The notes below the pieces were generated by a model. The model had not been told where the DNA came from. It saw only the letters and a list, made by a program, of their open reading frames with translations, and ran no database searches. This document shows, one piece after another, positions 29,020 to 35,738 of a stretch of DNA of 42,626 nucleotides. The translations under genes were made by a program, and so were the position numbers. Position 1 is the stretch's first letter, and each line of letters begins with the position of its first letter. Source of the DNA: a virus. Location: the IMG/VR virus record IMGVR_UViG_3300018080_000052, positions 1 to 42,626 of that record. One strand, given 5' to 3'.

Positions 29020-30516
29020 CTATCTCATATATTTTACCAGATCATTGTACATTTCGTCAGCCAACTTAAAGTCTGTTGGCACTGTTTTCATAAAAGCTTC
29101 TTTGTCTTTATTTCGAACACATTCACGGGAAATGGAAGCAGAAATAGAAGATATGTCTTTAAAATCGTGATCCTCGTCTCGTCCTATTAATACTACTGAT
29201 ATTTCATCGAAATTATAAAAACCATGGTTTCCATTCACTCCATTGTATTCTTTTATCATGCTCCCAATAGTATCGGCCCTATCAGAACCAAATGCAGCTG
29301 CTAAGTCTCTGTATCCAGCCTGATAGAGCTGAACTAAAATAGGCAATAGGCTATGCGTAGCTTCAAATATATTTTCTTTATGCTCACTAAACATCTCACG
29401 AACATACTTGAGTTTAATTTCAGGCGGTAGCGGATTCTTTTTATTGTCATGAGACCTAGATACAAAAATTTTAATATCACTCTCTCCGGCCATTTTTGTT
29501 AGCGTATCAACTAATCTTCGGTGACCCTTGGTAGGGGGATTAAATCTTCCGTATGTAATAGCCACTCTCTTGTTATCATTAGGCCTTCTTTGATTGAGAA
29601 AGTTTATGTGCGAGAATTCGTCACGATTAACAAGTTTTATTGTTTCATCTCCTGGTAAAACAACAACAACCCCTTCATGGGCTGTTGGCTCTAGTCTATC
29701 TCCAACGCGCCGATAGGTTTTTATAGGTGTATTAAAGTTAACATTCTCTAGAAACTGATTCTTTAGTTTCATAATAAACTTATACAAATCTATTATCGGC
29801 TCAAGATAATCCAATGGTACACCTCTAGTTACTCTCAATCTAAGATACCTGTACCTATCTTTTGCTACACGAGTTTTTAATTCTTTTTCTTTATCCATTA
29901 TTTTCTTATTGGCATGCCTCGTGTATAGACCAGCACTTATCTTATCTATATCCCCTCTAAGCACCATATAATTAACATATGCTTTAAATGACGCTGCATA
30001 ATACTTTTCTTCTATTATTTTTTGGATAGTAGAGAATCTATCAATCATGTGAGGATCAGTTTTTTCTATGTATTCTCTTAACTCTGAAACGTTTTCTGTC
30101 ATATCAGAATTTATATTGCCAACCAATTTATGGTCAATAACATTGATTCCTGGACCACCCAGTTTGTCCGTATCAATCTCGTATGTGGGCTTGTCTGGCT
30201 TATCGTATTTTGTATGGTACACAATACCTATTTTAGAGTTTTTAAAGTCTTCTGCGATGGTACTACCAAGTGGTACCGCATACGTTAGGGTGTTAGCCTG
30301 AAAGACATAGTGATCTATCCCATCTATCTTTTCTATGTTCATGTCTTTGTTGTTGTTGTCGTTTATATAAAGAATATCTGAGTCCATAGTATCAGATGTT
30401 GAGTCTTTAAGCGCTTCAAAAGCAGACGCTAGCTTTATCTTAAGCTGTGGTGATAATGATTGGTCTGCTTTTATGGCATCAACCGATTTGTATCTTTTAT
30501 TTTTGGTATCTACCAT
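29020..30516 (-). CDS. Ligase-like C-terminal half fused to an NMN-adenylyltransferase-like domain
   Basis: 498 residues. The first 300 residues hold a probable ligase-like remainder, with HEGVVVVLPGDETIKLVN near residues 273-292 resembling nucleotidyltransferase motifs IV and V. The C-terminal 180 residues are a nucleotidyltransferase: YGRFNPPTKGHRRLVD (about 318-333) carries the TxGH nucleotide site, and ISSISASISREC (about 455-466) matches the second signature. The KxDG motif I needed for adenylation is in the separate upstream ORF 30497-30760. Roles could be RNA/tRNA repair and NAD synthesis. AAGGA lies six bases before the ATG. Confidence 0.72.
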   Translation of the reverse strand: MVDTKNKRYKSVDAIKADQSLSPQLKIKLASAFEALKDSTSDTMDSDILYINDNNNKDMNIEKIDGIDHYVFQANTLTYAVPLGSTIAEDFKNSKIGIVYHTKYDKPDKPTYEIDTDKLGGPGINVIDHKLVGNINSDMTENVSELREYIEKTDPHMIDRFSTIQKIIEEKYYAASFKAYVNYMVLRGDIDKISAGLYTRHANKKIMDKEKELKTRVAKDRYRYLRLRVTRGVPLDYLEPIIDLYKFIMKLKNQFLENVNFNTPIKTYRRVGDRLEPTAHEGVVVVLPGDETIKLVNRDEFSHINFLNQRRPNDNKRVAITYGRFNPPTKGHRRLVDTLTKMAGESDIKIFVSRSHDNKKNPLPPEIKLKYVREMFSEHKENIFEATHSLLPILVQLYQAGYRDLAAAFGSDRADTIGSMIKEYNGVNGNHGFYNFDEISVVLIGRDEDHDFKDISSISASISRECVRNKDKEAFMKTVPTDFKLADEMYNDLVKYMR

Positions 30517-30760
30517 ACAAAGTCCTTGGCTCTATAAAAAACTTTCCATCTTCCTCATCTATCCCAGTTCTAATACCAGGTGATCCGTCCCACTTTAACG
30601 TGGATAAATATCTCAGCGGTGTAACTTTGCTAACTATACTTGCAGCGGCACTCAATGTTGCCGCTGCGAAGAAATTTGCTAGCTTATTTACGCCTTCATT
30701 TCCTTGATCAATGATAAGATCTTCAGCGTGTTTTATACGGGACTTGTTTTTCTTTGCCAT
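30497..30760 (-). CDS. Ligase-like N-terminal fragment with KxDG motif
   Basis: 87 residues. HAEDLIIDQGNEGVNKLANF is followed by YLSTLKWDGSPGIRTGIDEE, then DGKFFIEPRT. K56-W-D-G59 is the motif I lysine region of covalent nucleotidyltransferases (DNA/RNA ligases). The ORF stops 20 bases into the next gene, whose frame is +1 relative to it. The two halves would make one protein if joined, as I recall for phage proteins that carry both parts. The downstream ORF has its own ribosome-binding site, so a true split is favoured over frameshifting. Confidence 0.7.
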   Translation of the reverse strand: MAKKNKSRIKHAEDLIIDQGNEGVNKLANFFAAATLSAAASIVSKVTPLRYLSTLKWDGSPGIRTGIDEEDGKFFIEPRTLYGRYQK

Positions 30761-31187
30761 TAAATCTCCCAGCTTCTAGAATTGGTAAATTAGCTTCCGT
30801 TGGTACATATATAACATCGCTCGTGCTTTCCTGTAAGCCGTGTATCCAGAGATACCTCAAATATGCTTCGTTCCCCTGCAGGGATTCCCCAATAATCTTG
30901 TTCGCTTTCGCTACTCCACGGGCCCGTTCTATCTCTGCTTGGGCCAGGTGCTTTGCTGATTCGTACTTCGCTTCCGCTTCCTTAATAGCTATCTGTCTAT
31001 TCCATTCTGCTTGTTTTAGCTCTGCTTTCCCCGCTAACCCTCGTCGCCAAACCTGGTACTGTGGCTTCCACCAGTACGATGAAATGCTGTATATTATTGC
31101 GAATACGATAAGCCCAGCAATAACTTTCCCTACTTTCCAGCCAATTTTTATTAAAAACTTTGTTTCTTCGTCCATCTCCATACTCAT
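30723..31187 (-). CDS. SPFH/band-7-like membrane protein
   Basis: 154 residues. One membrane span near residues 20-40 (VGKVIAGLIVFAIIYSISSY) leads to a long helix (LKQAEWNRQIAIKEAEAKYE, then AKHLAQAEIERARGVAKANK) and a C-terminal motif DVIYVPTEANLPILEAGR. This helix-plus-VPTEA ending is typical of phage proteins related to the C-terminal part of the stomatin/prohibitin group. It may scaffold membrane complexes. It overlaps its downstream neighbour by 38 bases. The start follows AAAGGATAAAAA. Confidence 0.65.
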   Translation of the reverse strand: MSMEMDEETKFLIKIGWKVGKVIAGLIVFAIIYSISSYWWKPQYQVWRRGLAGKAELKQAEWNRQIAIKEAEAKYESAKHLAQAEIERARGVAKANKIIGESLQGNEAYLRYLWIHGLQESTSDVIYVPTEANLPILEAGRFNGKEKQVPYKTR

Positions 31188-31363
31188 TTTTTATCCTTTC
31201 TGTTTGGGTTTAACATCTCAAGAGCTTCACGCATTAATTCTTCACTGCCTCTGATCAAATAAAAAGGATCATGATCAGAGTTATCTATAGCTATCCATGC
31301 AACCGGAAACTTTTTATCTTTATTTTCCCTCGGAGGCCTGTATATTAAATCTTGCTCATTCAT
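31184..31363 (-). CDS. Hypothetical 59-residue protein
   Basis: Starts MNEQDLIYRPPRENKDKKFP and continues VAWIAIDNSDHDPFYLIRGS, ending in a helix. AGGAGG precedes the ATG with ideal spacing, and its stop overlaps the next ATG (ATGA). Both support it as a real gene. No family recognised. Confidence 0.65.
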   Translation of the reverse strand: MNEQDLIYRPPRENKDKKFPVAWIAIDNSDHDPFYLIRGSEELMREALEMLNPNRKDKK

Positions 31364-31373
31364 TTTTTTCCTC

Positions 31374-31685
31374 CTAATAGTTAAATGCCCACGAAGATGA
31401 TTTTAATTCTAACTCAAATACCTCGTTAATAAGTGGTAAGTATTTATCTTGAAATGCTGTTATTGGAGTTATAAGGTGTACATAGTTGGAGGTAAAACGT
31501 AGAGTTATAACGCCTCCTTCGATTGTAGCTCCCAAAGTCTTTTTAAAAATAGATGATATATATCTACTAAACTCAAACCCTTCAACACTAACAGTCGCTC
31601 TCTTGTCTTCTTCTAACTCTTCAATCATGGAAACTAATTTTTCCCATTTTTCAACGTTTTCTTCGTTTTTTTTATATATATCCAT
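31374..31685 (-). CDS. Hypothetical small protein
   Basis: 103 residues from the ATG at 31685, preferred because AAAGGA is eight bases upstream; a GTG at 31703 would extend it by six residues. The N-terminal helix is charged (NEENVEKWEKLVSMIEELEE). A beta-rich region follows (GGVITLRFTSNYVHLITPIT) and the C-terminus is ELKSSSWAFNY. No domain recognised. Confidence 0.6.
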   Translation of the reverse strand: MDIYKKNEENVEKWEKLVSMIEELEEDKRATVSVEGFEFSRYISSIFKKTLGATIEGGVITLRFTSNYVHLITPITAFQDKYLPLINEVFELELKSSSWAFNY

Positions 31686-31699
31686 GCGTCTTTTTCCTT

Positions 31700-31795
31700 T
31701 CACTTAACAAGAAAAAATAAATACATCGTAAACCAGTTCATAGCTAACCATATTATTGTCCCCGCTGTTATGTACGCAACTTGTTCTTCATCCAA
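31700..31795 (-). CDS. 31-residue membrane protein (TTG start)
   Basis: A TTG at 31795 preceded by GAGGAG opens a frame encoding DEEQVAYITAGTIIWLAMNW and MYLFFLVK, a single hydrophobic segment with an acidic N-terminus. It overlaps the end of the zinc-ribbon ORF by eight bases. Size and topology match the 31-residue proteins at 28586-28681 and 33674-33769. The non-ATG start lowers confidence. Confidence 0.5.
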   Translation of the reverse strand: MDEEQVAYITAGTIIWLAMNWFTMYLFFLVK

Positions 31796-31973
31796 GAGCG
31801 CTTCTCCTCTTTATATACTTTTGCACATAGGACTTATATTTTGTTTTCTTATCACAATTTAAACACCTATAATGTATTTCCATAGTCAAAACCTTATCAG
31901 TCTCCTCAACAGGAACGCTCTTTTGAAATACAACCTCAACTTTATTGCAATATTCACATTTATACTTTTCCAT
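31788..31973 (-). CDS. Small zinc-ribbon protein after the terminase
   Basis: 61 residues: KYKCEYCNKVEVVFQKSVPV then EIHYRCLNCDKKTKYKS. Two CxxC pairs fit one zinc ribbon. The ATG at 31973 shares a base with the terminase stop (TGATG), so it is translationally coupled. It may be an accessory to the packaging motor or a late regulator. Confidence 0.7.
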   Translation of the reverse strand: MEKYKCEYCNKVEVVFQKSVPVEETDKVLTMEIHYRCLNCDKKTKYKSYVQKYIKRRSALG

Positions 31974-33334
31974 CAAAGAATATTTCTCCTCTTGTCTTCA
32001 AAGAAGCCTGGTAAATGCTCAGTCCCATATATAGCCTCTTGATAGTTTCTCTGTATGTCTTGAGAAGATAGCCCGTCTCTTGTCTTGGGCAAACAAACAC
32101 AGAGATATCTCATGGCATCTGCCATGTGACTAAACTCATTGTGTAACGGCTTTGGTTTATATACCCTCTTCTTAGCATCATATTCTTGTCTATAGTTTTC
32201 TAAAGCTCTAATAAGTGAAACACAATTCTGATCATCTATCCAGACTTTTGGAAGCGTAGATCTTACAGCTTCGATTCCGTCCTCTACAGTGAGCTTATCA
32301 GCAACATCAAACGTGACACCTAACTGTCTAGCCTTCTCCCATCGTGTTATTCCTATACTAAGATCCCGTACACGTATGTCATGAGGAGCGAAATGTCTAC
32401 CATACGTGTACGGCTTTTGTCGGAGTATCGTTATATAATGCTCGAGACCCTCTTTAGAGTTCTCATAGCAGTCAATAATTCTTATAACCTGTCCAATTTT
32501 TTGCCAAAAGATAATACATGTGCTGTCTCTCACGCCTAAATCCCAGGCTGTATTCACACGGTGACTTGGTTCCCATGGCACAGAACTTATTTGTCCATTT
32601 AAACGCATTCTGTCCAAGTATTTGGTGTAATATGCGCCCTCTACACCAGCTTCAAAGGAACAATAATATTCTTGCTGTATTAGGTCATCGCTCATGAGAC
32701 CTTCTTGTCTTTCCTTTTCTATTTCTGCAAGTGGTATGTGGTTGGTGTCTTCTACGCTGAGTCTACATGACCACCAGTCTGGAGATTCTTTGGCTACGTT
32801 GTATAGTTCCCACATATGATTTTTGCCACGAGGTGTAGAGATAAATAAAGCCCATCCGTCATTGGCTAACAGGATGGGCCGAAGGAACTGGTAAGCTAGT
32901 GGGGTTTGCAAGGCATACTCGGAAAAAACAACACCTCGGGGGTTTGTACCCACTAGCGAGTCAATATTATCAGACCCAACCAACTGTATCAAACTATTGT
33001 TGGTTAGGGTTATTTTCATTTCCTGTCCGTTTTTCCCTTTAATTAGGGACGGAGGAATGTAATCGAGGAACTTCTCACCTGTATTGGTAATAGCGTCCCA
33101 TATAACTTTTTTGGCCTGACTATAGGTCGGAAATACGTAATAGTAAACGCCTATCGTCTTCAGTGCTTGCCGTAACATTAAGTTGAAGGCAGTTATGTCC
33201 TTCCCTGCTCTCCTCGGCATCACACACAGGACTCTCCTGTACCCCTTGTTTTCGATCGCGTCGAACAGGGGCAGCTGATATCCCCTTGGAACGAACTTGT
33301 CCAAATACAAGCGGTCCTCTATGTCTAACTTCAT
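31973..33334 (-). CDS. Terminase large subunit
   Basis: 453 residues from the ATG at 33334; a GTG two codons earlier is possible. The ATPase has Walker A (MPRRAGKD, residues 39-46), Walker B (GVVFSEY, 134-140) and a coupling motif (ISTPRG, 165-170). The RNase H-like nuclease starts with WDLGVRDST (264-272, Asp265), and HNEFSHMADAMRY lies near the end. Walker B reads F-S-E-Y where D-E is commoner. It packages the genome through the portal. The small subunit is at 34770-35309, with membrane-protein genes between, an uncommon separation. Confidence 0.92.
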   Translation of the reverse strand: MKLDIEDRLYLDKFVPRGYQLPLFDAIENKGYRRVLCVMPRRAGKDITAFNLMLRQALKTIGVYYYVFPTYSQAKKVIWDAITNTGEKFLDYIPPSLIKGKNGQEMKITLTNNSLIQLVGSDNIDSLVGTNPRGVVFSEYALQTPLAYQFLRPILLANDGWALFISTPRGKNHMWELYNVAKESPDWWSCRLSVEDTNHIPLAEIEKERQEGLMSDDLIQQEYYCSFEAGVEGAYYTKYLDRMRLNGQISSVPWEPSHRVNTAWDLGVRDSTCIIFWQKIGQVIRIIDCYENSKEGLEHYITILRQKPYTYGRHFAPHDIRVRDLSIGITRWEKARQLGVTFDVADKLTVEDGIEAVRSTLPKVWIDDQNCVSLIRALENYRQEYDAKKRVYKPKPLHNEFSHMADAMRYLCVCLPKTRDGLSSQDIQRNYQEAIYGTEHLPGFFEDKRRNIL

Positions 33335-33485
33335 ACTCACTCTCTAGCTTCTTCACTACTCTATAAATCTCTTCTCTTTTCTTAGATTGTGTATGTATAT
33401 GGCCACGTATAAGAATTAACACAAAGCCTGCTACAATACCTAACAAAAAGGTAATCGCCATATCCATTCCATCAAATCTGTTCAT
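33120..33485 (-). CDS. Single-span membrane protein overlapping the terminase start
   Basis: 121 residues from the ATG at 33485 (AAAGGA nine bases upstream). One span (AITFLLGIVAGFVLILIRG, about residues 9-27) is followed by a charged helix (QSKKREEIYRVVKKLESEYE). The last 70 residues lie in a different frame inside the terminase gene and have low-complexity composition, so the functional part may be residues 1-50. It overlaps the lipoprotein ORF upstream. The spanin-like arrangement is tentative. Confidence 0.55.
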   Translation of the reverse strand: MNRFDGMDMAITFLLGIVAGFVLILIRGHIHTQSKKREEIYRVVKKLESEYEVRHRGPLVFGQVRSKGISAAPVRRDRKQGVQESPVCDAEESREGHNCLQLNVTASTEDDRRLLLRISDL

Positions 33486-33684
33486 AATCTTGTTTCCTTT
33501 TATTTTTTTTCTTATATTTCTTTTTCTTCTTCTTTTTAACCGGGTACCACAAAAAGCTGGTATTGCCATTTAGTCCGATAATAGGCAGCATCATGTACTC
33601 ATAATCATCTTCACTATCACATCCTGCAAGGATAAGTAGCGCCAGCAACATGAATACAACTCTTATATTCATATTATTTTTCAT
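33472..33684 (-). CDS. Lipoprotein with lysine-rich tail (outer-spanin candidate)
   Basis: 70 residues. The signal MNIRVVFMLLALLILAGC has a good lipobox (LAGC), followed by DSEDDYEY, and a tail with KKKKKKKYKKKNKRK. Lipid anchoring to an outer membrane is likely. It follows a coiled-coil membrane protein (33797-34195) in the transcript, which fits a two-component spanin pair. The lysine tail is odd for that role. The ATG at 33684 overlaps the previous stop region; an ATG four codons later is possible. Confidence 0.65.
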   Translation of the reverse strand: MKNNMNIRVVFMLLALLILAGCDSEDDYEYMMLPIIGLNGNTSFLWYPVKKKKKKKYKKKNKRKQDYEQI

Positions 33685-33769
33685 TATGCCATCTATATAG
33701 CGTTAAAATTAGATTGGTTAAACATATAATCACACCAATCAAAGCTATTATACAAAGAGGTACGTTCAT
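33674..33769 (-). CDS. 31-residue membrane protein
   Basis: MNVPLCIIALIGVIICLTNL continues ILTLYRWHNEK: one membrane span then a short polar end. GGGAG lies nine bases before the ATG. The end overlaps the lipoprotein start in another frame. It could be a tiny holin-like or regulatory peptide in the lysis cluster. Confidence 0.6.
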   Translation of the reverse strand: MNVPLCIIALIGVIICLTNLILTLYRWHNEK

Positions 33770-33796
33770 AATCTTAGTCTCCCGGCTCAAATTTTT

Positions 33797-34195
33797 TTAA
33801 CTTTCCTTCTTAGATTTCTTCTTAACGTCTATACAACTTTGCTGAAGCCCCTTTATTTGTGACTCATGAGTCTTGCCTGATCTTATTAGAACTTCTATCT
33901 GATCTTTGAGAACTACGAGCTCTTTGTCCTTAATTGTTTGCATGTCATTTTTTAGGTCTTCCCTGCTTCTTTTAGCTGTCGTAAGCCTTACTTCAATTCT
34001 ATTAATATCTTTCGTTATATCGGATATTTGTGTGCTCATTTTTGATATATCACAACTGCTAGTAGATTTGTAAGCACCCAATGATTTTCTCGTATTATCA
34101 ATGTCTGCTTGATTAGCAAAATACATGTATACGTTCATAACTATAGACGCGAGAATCAGTGAAACCACAATAAACATCATAAAGTTAATTGACAT
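33797..34195 (-). CDS. Membrane-anchored coiled-coil protein (inner-spanin candidate)
   Basis: 132 residues. The N-terminal span (FMMFIVVSLILASIVMNVYM, about residues 5-24) is followed by a long coiled coil (DISKMSTQISDITKDINRIE, then RSREDLKNDMQTIKDKELVV) with Cys near residues 48 and 121. This matches inner-membrane spanins, which act with an outer-membrane lipoprotein to fuse membranes at lysis; such a lipoprotein lies 110 bases downstream. The ATG touches the preceding stop. Confidence 0.7.
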   Translation of the reverse strand: MSINFMMFIVVSLILASIVMNVYMYFANQADIDNTRKSLGAYKSTSSCDISKMSTQISDITKDINRIEVRLTTAKRSREDLKNDMQTIKDKELVVLKDQIEVLIRSGKTHESQIKGLQQSCIDVKKKSKKES

Positions 34196-34488
34196 TACAT
34201 TCCTTCCTGAATTTTTCTTTGTTTTTTAGCCCATTCAAGGCATTTCTCAATGTGCTCCTTAAAATTATTTTTATCTTCAATTGTATCGAGTGATACGCCT
34301 GGAACACGGGCAAGTTTATAGCCCTCAAGTATAGCATCTCCATTGGAGTTCCAAGCCTCGTCTCTTATTTCTCTTACCTTCTCATATGTTTCTTCTCCTT
34401 CGAATGGTTTATTTAGGATTTTTAACATTCTTTCAAAACAATCTATTTCATCTTCTACAGTTGGTGTAAACCAAACTTTATGGTGCAT
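34195..34488 (-). CDS. Hypothetical protein
   Basis: 97 residues from the ATG at 34488, preceded by AGGA at seven bases; an upstream in-frame extension to 34512 lies inside the previous gene. Motifs: HHKVWFTPTVEDEIDCFERM, KPFEGEETYEKVREIRDEAW, HIEKCLEWAKKQRK. Helical and acidic. It resembles small helical phage proteins of unknown role near terminase genes. Confidence 0.6.
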   Translation of the reverse strand: MHHKVWFTPTVEDEIDCFERMLKILNKPFEGEETYEKVREIRDEAWNSNGDAILEGYKLARVPGVSLDTIEDKNNFKEHIEKCLEWAKKQRKIQEGM

Positions 34489-34810
34489 CGAACATTCCTG
34501 GGTATATAACAATATTTTCTATTTCTGGCTCATAGCGCCTCATTCTTAATCCTTCTGAAGCTAAATTAATATCAATACAGTTGCCACAATGAGACATAGT
34601 AACAGCTGGACCTTTAATAAGACAATTGTACGCCTCATCTATATCTATAGGGGTGATGTTAGTTTCAGAACACAGCTCCCATGCTGCACCATTCCACACA
34701 TGTGTTGTTCCGGTATGCTTGTCATGCCAAAGTTCACCTATCCTTGAATCAACTAAGTCATGAGAATACTCATTTTTTGTTGTCTGTAGTGGTATCGCTG
34801 TTTTTATCAT
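34478..34810 (-). CDS. Small protein with tail-associated beta motif
   Basis: 110 residues from the ATG at 34810; an ATG at 34828 is equally open and neither has a strong site. The segment IGELWHDKHTGTTHVWNGAA resembles the short W-x-D...W-N-G motif near the N-termini of the fiber proteins here (for example IGTIWHSREDNTLWTLVDKD). A Cys pair (HCGNC) follows. It may be a small virion or fiber-associated protein, although it sits far from the fiber genes. Confidence 0.55.
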   Translation of the reverse strand: MIKTAIPLQTTKNEYSHDLVDSRIGELWHDKHTGTTHVWNGAAWELCSETNITPIDIDEAYNCLIKGPAVTMSHCGNCIDINLASEGLRMRRYEPEIENIVIYPGMFDAP

Positions 34811-35309
34811 TTTTCTCTGGTACCTCATTAGTTTTTGGAAACTCTTTTAAGTATATCACTTGAGGAGCATCACTCTTGTTCTCGTTTTTATTCTTCAAGT
34901 CTGCGTGGTATTTGTTGCACCCATCCCACTCCTTACTGTATAAGTGTTGTGAGTGTAATAATGGATGTGGGTTGTTTGTTCTATCTATCATCATCTGTTC
35001 TCGTCGTATCGATAGTATATTTCTACACTGTTCGTAGCAATGTCGCAAGTATGGATTTTTATCGCACCACTTGCTGAATGTTTGGTGATTCACGCCCTTC
35101 ATTATATAGAAATGTCTTATGTTTACCACTTCTTCATGTTCAAAAACAAACTGGAGCATCTCGTCTCCAAATTTCTCTAACATTGCCTTTGTCATATGTC
35201 CCTGAGGGCTCATGTGAAACTCCATAGCCTCTTTACTAAAGGGAGTTTGCACTTTTCTTTTCCTTCTTGTTGGTTGTACGGTATCTGTAGTAGGGGATTT
35301 GTCACTCAT
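34770..35309 (-). CDS. Terminase small subunit-like protein
   Basis: 179 residues from the ATG at 35309, chosen for AAAGGAGAG six bases upstream. A basic N-terminus (RRKRKVQTPFSKEAMEFHM) precedes an HTH near residues 70-105 (NIRHFYIMKGVNHQTFSKWC), then a helical oligomerisation part and a hydrophilic tail. HTH plus helical core plus position upstream of the large subunit fit a DNA-recognising small terminase. The call depends on context. Confidence 0.65.
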   Translation of the reverse strand: MSDKSPTTDTVQPTRRKRKVQTPFSKEAMEFHMSPQGHMTKAMLEKFGDEMLQFVFEHEEVVNIRHFYIMKGVNHQTFSKWCDKNPYLRHCYEQCRNILSIRREQMMIDRTNNPHPLLHSQHLYSKEWDGCNKYHADLKNKNENKSDAPQVIYLKEFPKTNEVPEKNDKNSDTTTDNKK

Positions 35310-35703
35310 CTTTATCTCTCCTTTTGATAGTGATTTCTGTTCTTGGCTCATTACTATATTTTTTTGTGAGCTTGCTTGAATATATTATGCGATCGTTCTT
35401 GTACACTATACCAATCATAGCGTTATCAACAAAGTTAAAGAGAGATAGGAGTGTGGGTAACGTTTGGTGGTGTGTTGGTTTCTTATTGGATGTAGGTGTT
35501 TTCATGTGACTGTCTATGTAAAATGTTATCTCAACTTCTATTGGTTCTTTGATTAGTGGGGCCTCATCTCGTAAATTTCTTAATCGTTGCTCGAAGCAAA
35601 AGCGTTGATGTTTATAGTCATCCCAGATTCTTGGGTTATCTGCATTTTCAACTCGGAGCACGGAAATGGGATCACCAGGAATATTATACGTTAGGATTTG
35701 CAT
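35302..35703 (-). CDS. RusA-like Holliday-junction resolvase, divergent
   Basis: 133 residues. The beta start (ILTYNIPGDPISVLRVENAD) and the later NFVDNAMIGIVYKNDRIIYS, then EPRTEITIKRR, follow the RusA pattern. Asp93 and Asp104 align with conserved acids, but the usual P-D-x-D pair is read here as LPTLLSL, so two catalytic acids seem replaced. It may be inactive or use other residues. The gene follows the replication protein and overlaps the small terminase start by eight bases. The start follows AGAGGAGAAAAT. Confidence 0.65.
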   Translation of the reverse strand: MQILTYNIPGDPISVLRVENADNPRIWDDYKHQRFCFEQRLRNLRDEAPLIKEPIEVEITFYIDSHMKTPTSNKKPTHHQTLPTLLSLFNFVDNAMIGIVYKNDRIIYSSKLTKKYSNEPRTEITIKRRDKDE

Positions 35704-35738
35704 ATTTTCTCCTCTGGTTACCGCTCCTCATAATCACT

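Noticed and set aside
30497-30516. Programmed +1 frameshift joining the two ligase-like halves
   Set aside because: The downstream ATG has a well-placed AAGGA and lies in the overlap, so reinitiation or independent start is simpler. There is no clear slippery site beyond the A-run before UAA. Kept only as an alternative.
33120-33334. Functional protein domain encoded by the frame overlapping the terminase start
   Set aside because: Composition in this part is low-complexity and Arg/Ser-rich, with no domain pattern. It is probably a run-on of the short membrane protein frame, although the N-terminal 50 residues are kept.
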